From: JBBFMJ01 sp037441225
GTDB taxonomy: Bacteria > Acidobacteriota > Thermoanaerobaculia > UBA2201
DNA length: 14,661 nucleotides
Direction: 5' to 3'
Assembly: GCA_037441225.1 (NCBI GenBank)
Contig: JBBISU010000080.1
Span: 1-14,661 of the forward strand
Shown here: positions 1 to 7,438 of the stretch, piece after piece
Layout of the letters: each line of letters starts with the position of its first letter
Numbering within the stretch: the stretch's first letter is position 1
Position numbers and translations under genes: made by a program
Notes under the pieces: model-generated
Database searches by the model: none
Seen by the model: only the letters and a program-made list of their open reading frames with translations
What the model was told of the DNA's origin: nothing

Positions 1-16
1 AAATCTTTATTATTAA

Positions 17-136
17 AAACTATTAATCAATAAAATTGAGCAACTTGGGTTAATAATTTCATTGGAAATAAAAGAAACTGCAGCTATATTTGAAGCAAGG
101 AGACAGGGGCTAATGGAAGTTAAAATTCCAATGTAA
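17..136 (+). other. possible C-terminal gene fragment at the left edge
   Basis: Reading the plus strand from base 17, 39 codons stay open and end at TAA 134-136. The peptide ends ...FEARRQGLMEVKIPM and looks more protein-like than its surroundings. It is the only plus-strand candidate, and it would converge on the ars-like operon. A stop at 14-16 closes the frame upstream, and I see no start codon with a ribosome binding site. If real, it is therefore a broken tail or frameshifted remnant rather than an intact gene. I do not recognise the family. It may be chance. Confidence 0.25.
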
Positions 137-178
137 AAGTATATAAAAATTAAATTTAAGTCCATTATCTTATTTCAT

Positions 179-583
179 TCAAAAACTTTCAACTTCTTCT
201 TTAATATAACTGTTAAATTCCTCATCATTTCTTATCTTAAGCCAGACCTTATCAAGGTTTTTCCACTTTACCTCTTTTCCACCTTGAATAATTGACAAAA
301 TTAATGATTTTGTATAAAGTTTGCAATCCTGGATATAATGCCTGTTATTTTCTTCTTCAATATTTATTGAAATAAAAGATATTTTCCCTTCTTCCATTTC
401 TTTTTTAAAATACTTTTCAATAGCTGCCTTTGAATTATTTTCAATCTTCAGACAGGTTGTGCATCTGGAATTTGTATGAAAGTAATAAGCAATTATTTTT
501 GCCTCCTCTTTTTTTTGTTTTTCATCAGCAAAAATTAAAAAAGAAAAAAGCAACAAAAACACTAAAAATAATTTATTCTTCAT
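179..583 (-). CDS. exported thioredoxin-fold CxxC protein, ArsF-like
   Basis: A 134-residue protein. Residues 1-19 are a signal peptide (Lys-rich start, long Leu/Phe core, ending IFA before DE), so it should act outside the cytoplasmic membrane. The mature part opens with a beta strand, then the segment YYFHTNSRCTTCLKIE with a C41-x-x-C44 motif followed by helix and strands, as in a degenerate thioredoxin fold. That block resembles proteins annotated as ArsF-family (nitroarsenical reductase subunit; family recalled, not searched). The start has a good Shine-Dalgarno (AAGGA, 6 nt before ATG). It is the last gene of the ars-like operon, 16 nt after the TauE-type gene. Likely role: extracytoplasmic redox partner in metalloid or metal detoxification. 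The fold and motif are clear; the exact substrate is inference. Confidence 0.75.
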   Translation of the reverse strand: MKNKLFLVFLLLFSFLIFADEKQKKEEAKIIAYYFHTNSRCTTCLKIENNSKAAIEKYFKKEMEEGKISFISINIEEENNRHYIQDCKLYTKSLILSIIQGGKEVKWKNLDKVWLKIRNDEEFNSYIKEEVESF

Positions 584-599
584 TTTTCCTTCTTTAAAA

Positions 600-920
600 T
601 TATTTAATCATAGTGAAAATTTTATATAAAGTAACGACGACAATTAAAAGACCAAAAAACTGCTTTATCCTTTTGTCTGGAACATAAATGCTTCTAACCC
701 TTGCACCAAAATAAGAAAAAAGACCAGCAAATATGACCAGGACTATAACATAATTAAAATTCCATTGGGCTTTTGGCAGATGGGGAACCAATGCTGAAAA
801 AGAAGGTGGGGCAACAGCAAAAGCATTTATACCTGCTGTTTTTTTTGGATTGAAACCGGATAATATTAAAGTTGGCATAAGCAAAAACCCGGGTCCTACA
901 CCAAGAAATCCACTCAATAT
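600..920 (-). pseudogene. TauE/SafE-type transporter, C-terminal half (after in-frame stop)
   Basis: This is the second repeat of a TauE/SafE (DUF81) membrane transporter. It opens with SGFLGVGPGFLLMP, the glycine-rich first helix typical of each repeat, and has about three more hydrophobic segments. It continues in the same reading frame as the N-terminal half at 921-1337; only the TAA at 921-923 separates them. The first possible start is TTG at 915-917, with no Shine-Dalgarno in the AT-rich bases before it, so independent translation looks poor. Rejoined, the halves give about 246 residues, the usual length for the family. Either a nonsense mutation has killed the gene, the sequence has one wrong base, or the halves are made by readthrough or reinitiation. 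Confidence 0.8.
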
Positions 921-1337
921 TTATAATGGAATTGATAAAATTAAAACAATTTTAAAATTTTCCTTTTCCCTTTCAGTTTTTACAGGCATAAATAATCTAA
1001 TAGCAAGGTATAAACCAGAAAAAAAGTAAATAATCCATATATAGAATTGATTTATTTTATTTGCCATAATTGAACCAATTGGAGCAAAAGCCGTTGTAAA
1101 GATTGCTAAAACAATAGCTTTTTTCCAATCTACATAAGCACTTTTTAAAAATCCAAAAAAAGAAGTTGTTGCAGTTACACCATTTAAAAACAAACTAATT
1201 GGCTGAACTTGATTTACAAGGTCAGAATAAAAAAGCCCTAAAAAAGGAATTGAAGAAAAGGCAATACCAAACCCTAACATCCCAGAAATAAAGGACAAAA
1301 AAATAATTCCAATCAAAATGAAAAAATTTTGATACAT
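921..1337 (-). pseudogene. TauE/SafE-type transporter, N-terminal half ending at an in-frame TAA
   Basis: A 138-residue hydrophobic protein, first half of a TauE/SafE permease. It has four predicted membrane segments and the family motif FISGMLGFGIAFSSIP near residues 16-31. It starts 4 nt after the arsR-like stop, so it belongs to the ars-like operon. It ends ...ILSIPL and then UAA, where a normal family member would run straight into the second repeat (600-920, same frame). TauE/SafE proteins are membrane carriers linked to sulfur compounds and, in operons like this, to metal or metalloid handling. Whether this half has any function alone is unknown. The remaining operon genes look intact, which makes general decay of the operon less likely. 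Confidence 0.8.
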
Positions 1338-1341
1338 ATCA

Positions 1342-1662
1342 CTATTTTTCTAAAATCTTTTTATATTTTTCCATTCTTAAAGAAACAATTTCTTTTGAGA
1401 TTTCTTCTGCTAAATCCAATAATTTAAAGATTTTTTTAACTTTTACCTTGGGAAAAATTCTTCTGTCTTTCTTTTCTGTTTTTAAAATGTCTAACTTTTC
1501 AAAAGCAGAAAGAGACCTTGAAATATTTACTGGATTTTCATTTAATTTCCCTGCTAATTCACATTGGCATAGACATTCTTCTTTCAATGTTTTTAAAATT
1601 CTCAATCTGGTTGGATTTGACAAAATCTTAAAAATTTCAGTGATAAGTTCTTCATTTTCCAT
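1342..1662 (-). CDS. ArsR/SmtB-family metal-sensing transcriptional repressor
   Basis: A 106-residue winged-helix protein. KILSNPTRLRILKTL (residues 12-26) is the standard ArsR opening. ECLCQCEL follows at 29-36, placing Cys30, Cys32 and Cys34 in the helix where ArsR, CadC and SmtB carry the ELCVCDL thiolate sensor. The recognition helix region is NPVNISRSLSAFEKLDIL, close to the family pattern of VSRHL and LV, and a basic beta-wing (KKDRR) follows. In this family, metal or As(III)/Sb(III) binding to the Cys residues releases the operator. The likely target is the perfect palindrome at 3109-3124 ahead of the first gene of the operon, giving autoregulation. The three closely spaced Cys residues favour a thiophilic ligand (As, Sb, Cd, Cu or Pb), which the sequence does not decide. 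Confidence 0.9.
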   Translation of the reverse strand: MENEELITEIFKILSNPTRLRILKTLKEECLCQCELAGKLNENPVNISRSLSAFEKLDILKTEKKDRRIFPKVKVKKIFKLLDLAEEISKEIVSLRMEKYKKILEK

Positions 1663-1666
1663 TATC

Positions 1667-1912
1667 TTATTCTTTCAAATGATTTTTAAAAATCTGTAAA
1701 AGCTCTTCTTCTGAATGAACAATCCCTTGAGAAACCAATTTCCCATCAATTGCAATCCCAGGAACAGACCACATTCCAAGTTCCATAATCCTTGGCATAT
1801 TTTCAACCTTTATCACTTCAACTTTTTCACCTATTTTTTCTTTTGCTTTTTGAGCATTTTCAAACAATTTTTTGCATTTTGGACAGCCAGGTCCTAAAAC
1901 TTCAACTTTCAT
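1667..1912 (-). CDS. small thioredoxin-like redox-active disulfide protein (CPKC)
   Basis: An 81-residue protein without signal peptide. It begins MKVEVLGPGCPKCKKL with the redox pair Cys10-Pro-Lys-Cys13, and has the thioredoxin cis-proline loop SVPGIAIDGK at about 49-58. This matches the 'redox-active disulfide protein 2' group of minimal thioredoxins. It has a strong Shine-Dalgarno (AAGGAGGG, 3-4 nt before ATG), lies 9 nt downstream of the permease stop and 4 nt upstream of the arsR-like gene. These proteins often sit beside ArsP-type permeases, probably reducing the substrate or handing it to the permease; this role is inferred from context. As a cytosolic protein it complements the exported CxxC protein at the end of the operon. 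Confidence 0.88.
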   Translation of the reverse strand: MKVEVLGPGCPKCKKLFENAQKAKEKIGEKVEVIKVENMPRIMELGMWSVPGIAIDGKLVSQGIVHSEEELLQIFKNHLKE

Positions 1913-1921
1913 ATACCCTCC

Positions 1922-3091
1922 TTAAAATAAATTTCCATATATAAAGCCAACAAAAGTTGACATAACAATGACTAAGGCAAAATATGTAAAAGCTTTTTTT
2001 CTCCCCATAAAAGAAATTATAACTATCATATTTGGGATAGATAAAGCTGGACCTGCTAAAAGAAGAGTTAAAGCAGGACCTTTTCCCATACCAAGCCCCA
2101 AAAGCCCCTGGATTATTGGAATTTCTGTCAAAGTTGCAAAATACATAAAAGCGCCAAAAACAGAAGCAAAGAGATTTGAAAAAATTGAATTTCCACCCAA
2201 AAACTTTTGAATAATATTTGCTGGAACAATTCCACTTCCTCCCCCTGGAATGCCAAATAAAAATCCTGATATAAGTACGCCTCCTATCAGGAGGGGAAAA
2301 ATTAGTTTTACAAAACTAAAGGTTTCATATACCCACCCTTCTCTTTCATCCTTTGAAAACCATGTAAAAATTGAATAAAAAAGAAGGACTAAAAAAAATC
2401 CAGTCAAATACCAATGGATATTGTAAACAAAATTAAAAAAGCCAATTTCTTCCTTTGGCTTTCCCCAGGTTGCAAAGATTAAGATAAAGATTAAAGATAG
2501 AAAAAATATTAAATCCTTTATGGGCTTTCTTTTTGGTGGATCTGCAAAGTTTTCAGCAAAACCAGTCCTTTCTACCTCACTTTGTTCTTTGCCAAAGATA
2601 AAAGACATAATCAAACCAATTATAAAAGCAAAACCAACAGCACCTATAACCCTTGCAATTCCCAGTTCAAGACCCAAAACCCTTCCAGTTAAAACAATTG
2701 CAAGTATATTAATTGCAGGACCTGAATAAAGAAAAGCAGTGGCAGGCCCAATTCCTGCACCCTTTTTCCAGATACCCCCAAAGAGAGGAAGGACAGTGCA
2801 AGAGCAAACAGCCAAAATAAACCCAGAAACAGAAGCAATTGTATAAGACAAAGCAAGAGACGCTTCAGGTCCCAAATATTTCATTATTGCACCTTTATTT
2901 ACAAAGTATGATATTGCCCCTGCTATAAAAAAAGCAGGGATTAAACAAAATAAAATATGTTCCCTTGCATAAATTTTTAGCATGTAAAAAGAGGATAAAA
3001 GGGAATCCTTAAAATTCCCTTTTTCTATAGGCATAGAATAAGCAAATAAAAAGATAAAAATTAAAATCAAAAGCTTTTGGTATTCTTTCAT
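1922..3091 (-). CDS. ArsP-type (DUF318/UPF0718) membrane permease
   Basis: A 389-residue polytopic membrane protein with two similar halves. The first half carries the conserved CSCTVLPLFGGIWKKGAG (Cys96, Cys98) and SGPAINIL; the second carries ATLTEIPIIQGLLGLGMG and LAGPALSIPNM. This pattern marks the ArsP_1 predicted permease family, whose studied members export trivalent organoarsenicals, while relatives are tied to Cu/Zn efflux. I chose ATG 3089-3091 because AAAGGA lies 6 nt before it. The frame could open 12 codons earlier at TTG 3125-3127, but that would put the start within the -10/operator region. It is the first gene of the operon, 17 nt after the palindrome. The central loop (about 175-195) is charged and probably cytosolic. 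Export is likely; the substrate is not determined. Confidence 0.88.
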   Translation of the reverse strand: MKEYQKLLILIFIFLFAYSMPIEKGNFKDSLLSSFYMLKIYAREHILFCLIPAFFIAGAISYFVNKGAIMKYLGPEASLALSYTIASVSGFILAVCSCTVLPLFGGIWKKGAGIGPATAFLYSGPAINILAIVLTGRVLGLELGIARVIGAVGFAFIIGLIMSFIFGKEQSEVERTGFAENFADPPKRKPIKDLIFFLSLIFILIFATWGKPKEEIGFFNFVYNIHWYLTGFFLVLLFYSIFTWFSKDEREGWVYETFSFVKLIFPLLIGGVLISGFLFGIPGGGSGIVPANIIQKFLGGNSIFSNLFASVFGAFMYFATLTEIPIIQGLLGLGMGKGPALTLLLAGPALSIPNMIVIISFMGRKKAFTYFALVIVMSTFVGFIYGNLF

Positions 3092-3108
3092 AATCAATCC
3101 TTTCAATA

Positions 3109-3124
3109 TTACATAATTATGTAA
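3109..3124 (-). promoter_or_regulatory. perfect 16-bp palindrome, probable ArsR-family operator
   Basis: TTACATAATTATGTAA is an exact inverted repeat. It starts about 6 nt downstream of the -10 box at 3131-3136, so it covers the transcription start, and lies 17 nt upstream of the permease ATG. Partial symmetry extends outward (CAA on the left against TTG at matching positions on the right). ArsR/SmtB repressors bind such AT-rich inverted repeats over promoters, and a Cys-type ArsR regulator is the third gene of this operon. Binding is inferred from position and symmetry. Confidence 0.72.
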
Positions 3125-3130
3125 CAATGT

Positions 3131-3158
3131 ATTATATCAATAAATTCCCATTTGTCAA
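3131..3158 (-). promoter_or_regulatory. consensus sigma-70 promoter of the ars-like operon
   Basis: On the minus strand TTGACA (3153-3158) is followed by a 16-nt spacer and TATAAT (3131-3136), both perfect consensus hexamers. Transcription should start near 3124, inside the palindrome. Such a strong promoter needs tight repression, which fits the operator just downstream. The 41 nt back to the wzt-like stop at 3200 show no convincing hairpin terminator, so some read-through from upstream is possible. Confidence 0.85.
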
Positions 3159-3199
3159 GTTCAAAATCTTATTTTTTAATTTCCTAAAAATTATTACTT

Positions 3200-4396
3200 T
3201 TATTTAAGGATAATCTTTTGTTCCCATTTATGTTCTGGTCTGAAACCACCTATATCTTTTATATTTGATTTAACTTTAAAATAAAGGCATTTTTTCCACC
3301 AGTCATAAGGAATACCATTTAAAGAATGTATTGCTACATCAATATAATAATGCCCTTCTGGCAGTGAAAATTTTGGTAAAATAAAAGAAATTACTCCTTT
3401 TGTCATCTCTGGATTTATTTTAAAATTATCAATTGAAGTGTTTGTCCCATAAACTAAATCCCCTTCTTCTTTATGAAAAGCAATTCCAAAAACAATATCC
3501 TTTTCACCTGAACTATTTTTATAATAAATATTAAAAATCACTTCTTCACCTGAATTTATGGAAAAATTTTCACTTCTACCATTTATTTCTATTTTTTCTA
3601 TTGAAACCCTTTTATCTCCATATCTTAAAATCTCCTCTTCTTTTATTGGCTCTGGCTCAATTGAACTTTTATAAGCATTTATGACTTCCTCTGGATTCCC
3701 TATTTTTTTCACCTGTCCTTTTTCAAGCAGGCAAACCCTGTGGCAGAGTTCAGAAACCAAGGGTAAATTATGGGAAACAAAGACAATTGTTTTCCCTTCC
3801 CTTTGAAGTTCTCTTATTTTTGAAATACATTTCTTTGAAAAGTGTTCATCACCCACTGCTAAAACTTCATCTATAAGCAAAATTGGTGCATTTACAAAAA
3901 CAGCAATGGCAAAACCAAGCCTTATGTACATACCTGATGAATAAATCTTTACTGGCTCCTTTATGAAATCAGAAAGTTCTGAAAATTCAACTATTTCTGG
4001 CAAAATCCTTTTTATCTCCTTTTTCTTTAAACCTAATATTATTCCATTTATTATTATGTTTTCTTCTCCTGAAATTTCAGGATGAAAACCTGCTCCAAGT
4101 TCAATTAAAGAAGCTGTTTTTCCTGAAACAATTACTTCACCGCTTGTAGGTCTTAAAATATTTGCAAATATCTTTAAAATTGTTGACTTCCCTGCTCCAT
4201 TTTCACCAATTATTCCAAAGGTTTCTCCTTTATAAATATCAAGATTTACATTATTTAAAGCCATAAATGTTTTTGAACTTTTAAAGGTCTTCAAAAGTTC
4301 TCCTTTTAAAACTGCTCCTTTCAAGGACTGCCAATGAAAAGTGCTTTTTTTGAATAATTTTGTTACATTTTTTAAAGAAAGAGCAATTTCACTCAT
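3200..4396 (-). CDS. wzt: Wzt-type polysaccharide exporter ATPase with C-terminal substrate-binding domain
   Basis: A 398-residue ABC ATPase. Residues 1-245 hold the nucleotide-binding domain: Walker A GENGAGKST (64-72), signature YSSGM (152-156), Walker B ILLIDEVLA (172-180) and H-loop His209. Phe/Leu-rich insertions before Walker A are typical of the CPR/Wzt subgroup. Residues 260-398 form a beta-rich Wzt_C-like domain (NFSINSGEEVIFNIYYKN ... FSLPEGHYYIDVAI), which in studied systems recognises the terminal modification of the O-antigen chain before export. The ATG overlaps the wzm stop (ATGA), so the two are translationally coupled. No glycosyltransferases lie nearby, so the exported glycan is presumably made elsewhere in the genome. 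Confidence 0.93.
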   Translation of the reverse strand: MSEIALSLKNVTKLFKKSTFHWQSLKGAVLKGELLKTFKSSKTFMALNNVNLDIYKGETFGIIGENGAGKSTILKIFANILRPTSGEVIVSGKTASLIELGAGFHPEISGEENIIINGIILGLKKKEIKRILPEIVEFSELSDFIKEPVKIYSSGMYIRLGFAIAVFVNAPILLIDEVLAVGDEHFSKKCISKIRELQREGKTIVFVSHNLPLVSELCHRVCLLEKGQVKKIGNPEEVINAYKSSIEPEPIKEEEILRYGDKRVSIEKIEINGRSENFSINSGEEVIFNIYYKNSSGEKDIVFGIAFHKEEGDLVYGTNTSIDNFKINPEMTKGVISFILPKFSLPEGHYYIDVAIHSLNGIPYDWWKKCLYFKVKSNIKDIGGFRPEHKWEQKIILK

Positions 4397-5166
4397 ACTT
4401 TTTCAACTATTTCTTCCTTATATCTTTTAAAGATAAAAAAATAAAGAAGCCACAAGATAAGAATAAAAATTAAAATATAGGTTAAACTTTTATATCCTGG
4501 AATTTTTCCATAAAATAATGGATATTGCCATAGACGCATAAGATGGGTTAAGGGATTAAGAATAATTATTTTTTTTAAGATTGAATTTGGTATCATATCT
4601 ATACTATAAATAATTGGCGTTGCAAAAAATAAAAAATGTAAAAGATTTGAAAGTAAATCCTTCAAATCCTTAAAATAAACACCAAGGATTGAAATAATCA
4701 AACAGATAAAGACAGTGAATAAAAGATGTAAAAAAAAAGAAATTGGAAAAAAGAAAAAGAAATAAGTAAAATGCTTTGTAAAAATTAAAGATAAAATTAT
4801 AATGGGAAGAGCAAATAAAAAATGAACTGCTCCTGATAAAACTTTGACAAGGGGTATTATTTCAAGGGGAAAATAAATTTTCTTTAAGATACCAGAGTTT
4901 TCTTGATAAGAAATACATGCTTCATTTAAACTTTGAGAAAACCAGTTCCAAGGGAGAAGACCTATAAACAAAAATAAGGCATATGGTGAAATTCCTTCTA
5001 TTCTTGGTTTAAAAATAAAAGAAAAGATAAAACTATAAATTGCAAGGAGCAGAAGAGGATTAAAAAAAGACCACAAATAGCCAAAAAAAGAACCTCTATA
5101 CCTTGATTTCAATTCCCTTTGAAAAAGGGTAAATATCAATTCTCTATATTTTAAAATTTGAAGCAA
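4393..5166 (-). CDS. wzm: Wzm-type polysaccharide ABC exporter permease
   Basis: A 257-residue ABC-2 permease. An N-terminal amphipathic stretch (ILKYRELIFTLFQRELKSRY) is followed by GSFFGYLWSFFNPLLLLAIY and about six membrane helices, the family's usual layout and length. It pairs with the overlapping wzt gene to flip a lipid-linked glycan across the inner membrane. The start is a TTG at 5164-5166, five nt after the stop of the upstream lipoprotein. I see no Shine-Dalgarno and no better in-frame start, so translation may depend on coupling to the upstream gene. Function is secure at family level; the glycan (O-antigen, teichoic-like or other) is unknown. Confidence 0.9.
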   Translation of the reverse strand: MLQILKYRELIFTLFQRELKSRYRGSFFGYLWSFFNPLLLLAIYSFIFSFIFKPRIEGISPYALFLFIGLLPWNWFSQSLNEACISYQENSGILKKIYFPLEIIPLVKVLSGAVHFLFALPIIILSLIFTKHFTYFFFFFPISFFLHLLFTVFICLIISILGVYFKDLKDLLSNLLHFLFFATPIIYSIDMIPNSILKKIIILNPLTHLMRLWQYPLFYGKIPGYKSLTYILIFILILWLLYFFIFKRYKEEIVEKV

Positions 5167-5171
5167 TTTAT

Positions 5172-6341
5172 TTATTTTTGTAAATTCTTTAATCTTTCTT
5201 TTTCTTTTTCAATCTCTATTAAAAGCTGCCTTCTTTGAGTTTCTTGGTATTCCATAAAATCCAGGGGTTGCCCGCCCTTTATAAAATAAATCCTTGGATA
5301 CCTCAAAACTTCTCCTTGAACTGTAAAAGAGATCATCCCAGTTGTACCTTGAAGGCTTGAGATACTCCTCAAACCTTTGTAAAGTTCTTCTGTAAAAGTT
5401 CCGCCAAGTTTAATTCCTTCAATAAGAGCCAAAAGAGAATCAAAACCATAAGCAGGGAAAATATCAGGTTCTTTCCCATAAATATCTTTGTATTTTTTTA
5501 CAAAGTATTGGCAGGTTGCATTATTTTTATCATTTGGTTCAAAAGGTGGTTTGAAAAAATACAATTCTTCTGCATAACTTGAAACAAGTGAAAGAAGTCC
5601 CGGGCTATTAAAGGCAGAGGTGGTTACAATTTTTCCAGCATAATTTTTTGATTTAATCTCCATTAGGATCCTTGGGAAAATATCAGAATAAGTTGCTATA
5701 TAAATTGTATTTGGCATAACTGAGATTGCCTGGTTTACTGCTTCAGGAATATTAAACCCATCGCTTAAAACCTTAATTCTATAAGAATTCTCAACTCCTA
5801 AATTTTTTGCTTCCATCTCTAAATTTCTGCTTATAAATTCACTAAACTCATTATCTTGATAAAGAATACTTAAGTTTTTTGTATTTAAATTCTCAACAAT
5901 AAATTTAGCAGCATTTGTAACTTCATATTTATCAGAAGGAAAAATTCTAAAAAAGTAAGTGGATTTTGTAGCAAGTTCAGCAGCAGAAGCAGTTGGAGAA
6001 ATCAATATTGTTTTTTTATTTTGAGCTATATCTATCATTTTTAATGCTTCAGAGGTTGTTACTCCTCCAATTATTGCAATGCACCCCTCGTCTATTGCTT
6101 TTTCCATCATTTGAGCTGCAATTTTGGGATCAGAATTTGTGTCATACCACAGTATTTGAATTGTTTCTTTTAAAACCTTATTTTCCTTCATATACATTTC
6201 TGCTATCTCAATTCCTTCCCTTACAGAATTCCCATACAAAGCCCATTGTCCTGATTGTGGAACAACTGCTCCAATCTTTAATACTTTAGCCCCGCAACTC
6301 AAAAGAAAAAATAATAATAAAAATAATATTAATTTTTTCAT
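5172..6341 (-). CDS. periplasmic-binding-protein type 1 lipoprotein, LivK-like
   Basis: A 389-residue protein with a lipoprotein signal: MKK, a Leu/Phe core and lipobox LLSC with Cys16. The mature protein has the hallmarks of the branched-chain amino-acid binding family: KIGAVVPQSGQWALYGNSVREG, then GCIAIIGGVTTSEALKMIDIAQ, ILISPTASAAEL and a later FPAYGFDSLLALIEGI. The C-terminus ends in a charged helix (about 365-389). No LivHMGF transport genes are nearby. It sits between mglA and wzm with gaps of 15 and 5 nt, so it may serve as an orphan sensor or receptor, or supply a distant transporter. It has a strong ribosome binding site, GGAGGT, 6 nt before ATG. The ligand cannot be told from sequence. 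Confidence 0.85.
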   Translation of the reverse strand: MKKLILFLLLFFLLSCGAKVLKIGAVVPQSGQWALYGNSVREGIEIAEMYMKENKVLKETIQILWYDTNSDPKIAAQMMEKAIDEGCIAIIGGVTTSEALKMIDIAQNKKTILISPTASAAELATKSTYFFRIFPSDKYEVTNAAKFIVENLNTKNLSILYQDNEFSEFISRNLEMEAKNLGVENSYRIKVLSDGFNIPEAVNQAISVMPNTIYIATYSDIFPRILMEIKSKNYAGKIVTTSAFNSPGLLSLVSSYAEELYFFKPPFEPNDKNNATCQYFVKKYKDIYGKEPDIFPAYGFDSLLALIEGIKLGGTFTEELYKGLRSISSLQGTTGMISFTVQGEVLRYPRIYFIKGGQPLDFMEYQETQRRQLLIEIEKEKERLKNLQK

Positions 6342-6356
6342 ACAATTACCTCCAAA

Positions 6357-6941
6357 TTATTTTTTCCTTAAATCCAATAAAACCAATTTTGCAATTGCTT
6401 TCAATGTCTCAAAGACCCCTATTCCCCTTGTTGCAATTGCTTCAAAAGTTGGTTCTCCTTTATAGTTTAGCAAGCGATACATTTCTTCAACTGGAACAGC
6501 AGAAGGCAAATCCCTTTTATTAAATTGCAAAACATAAGGAATGACTTTTAAATCATATCCCTGTTCCTTTAAATTTTTTTCAAGATTTTTTAAAGATTCA
6601 ATATTTGCTTCCATCCTTGCTTCTTGGGAATCAGAAACAAAGGCAACACCATCTGCCCCTTTCAATATAAGTTTTCTTGAAGCATCATAAAAAACCTGAC
6701 CAGGAACTGTATATAAATGGAAACGGGTTTTAAAACCTTTAACTGTTCCCAAATCAAGAGGAAGGAAATCAAAAAATAATGTTCTATCTGTTTCTGTGGC
6801 AAGGGAAATCATTTTGCCCTTTGACTCTGGATCTGTTTTATTATAAATCCATTGTAAATTAGTAGTTTTCCCGCCAAGCCCTGGACCATAATAAACAAGT
6901 TTAATATTTATTTCCCTTGCAGAATAATTAATGAATGTCAT
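6357..6941 (-). CDS. mglA: MglA-like Ras-family polarity GTPase
   Basis: A 194-residue small GTPase. The P-loop GPGLGGKTTN (19-28) is the MglA form. Thr54 in the TDRTLFFDFLPLDLG stretch is the likely switch I residue, TVPGQ (78-82) replaces the eukaryotic DxxGQ, NKRD (141-144) gives guanine specificity, and EAIATRG (167-173) is the G5 region. It fills the family's full length. In Myxococcus and Thermus, MglA-GTP marks a cell pole and organises motility or envelope machinery, while MglB acts as its activator. The start overlaps the mglB stop by ATGA. The downstream lipoprotein and exporter genes raise the possibility of a link between polarity and surface-glycan export, which is inference. Confidence 0.95.
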   Translation of the reverse strand: MTFINYSAREINIKLVYYGPGLGGKTTNLQWIYNKTDPESKGKMISLATETDRTLFFDFLPLDLGTVKGFKTRFHLYTVPGQVFYDASRKLILKGADGVAFVSDSQEARMEANIESLKNLEKNLKEQGYDLKVIPYVLQFNKRDLPSAVPVEEMYRLLNYKGEPTFEAIATRGIGVFETLKAIAKLVLLDLRKK

Positions 6942-7438
6942 TCTGAGAAAAGAGCATCTATATCTTCATCTGTTATTTCAGCAAAAGGAGATTCAAAACC
7001 ACCTACCATTGCTTCTTTTTCTTTTTCAACTTTTTTCAATATGTCATCGAAAACCTTTTCAAGTTCTTGGGATGCTTTTTTAACCCTTAGTCGCACCAGA
7101 CCCAAAGAGGATCTTTCATCAAAAATAACAACCAAAATTACCCTTTGACCTACAATAGAGATATGGATATTGTCCCTTTCCCCTTCATGGAACAATACAG
7201 AAAATTCCCTTTCCCCTATGAGCTTTGCAAGTCCATCAGTTGCTGCAACATTTCCAGCTGTAAGAGAAGCAAGGGATGTTGTATCAAGTCCTTCTAAATC
7301 ACCCTGTGCTGCAATTTGCTGACCATTTTTGTCTACAAGAAAAGCAACTTTGGCATTTGTATCCATTCTCAAACGAGAAAGAATCTCTTTTATTCTTTGA
7401 AACTCTTCATCATACATTATGAGATCATACGAAGGCAT
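6938..7438 (-). CDS. mglB: MglB-like Roadblock/LC7 GTPase-activating protein
   Basis: A 166-residue protein. Residues about 12-125 form a Roadblock/LC7 domain (IKEILSRLRMDTNAKVAFLVDKNGQ, SLASLTAGNVAATDGLAKLIG, ILVVIFDERSSLGLVRLRVKK). An acidic C-terminal tail (ITDEDIDALFSE) resembles that of other MglB proteins. MglB dimers bind one MglA and stimulate GTP hydrolysis. AAAGGGGG upstream of the ATG serves as ribosome binding site. A 51-nt gap separates it from recR, with no clear promoter or hairpin in it, so it is probably transcribed from the ffs-dnaX side. Confidence 0.93.
   Translation of the reverse strand: MPSYDLIMYDEEFQRIKEILSRLRMDTNAKVAFLVDKNGQQIAAQGDLEGLDTTSLASLTAGNVAATDGLAKLIGEREFSVLFHEGERDNIHISIVGQRVILVVIFDERSSLGLVRLRVKKASQELEKVFDDILKKVEKEKEAMVGGFESPFAEITDEDIDALFSE

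Noticed and set aside
3092..3127. Upstream TTG start for the permease adding 12 residues
   Set aside because: It would begin just downstream of the -10 box and across the operator, has no ribosome binding site, and lies at or before the expected transcript start; ATG 3089-3091 has AAAGGA at good distance.
3160..3199. Intrinsic terminator between the wzt-like gene and the ars-like promoter
   Set aside because: Only AT-only pairing (ATTTTT with AAAAAT) is visible, too weak to call in this composition.
5993..6289. Plus-strand frames of 60 to 120 codons antisense to the main genes
   Set aside because: They lie opposite clear conserved genes, lack ribosome binding sites and recognisable motifs, and arise from the skewed codon composition.
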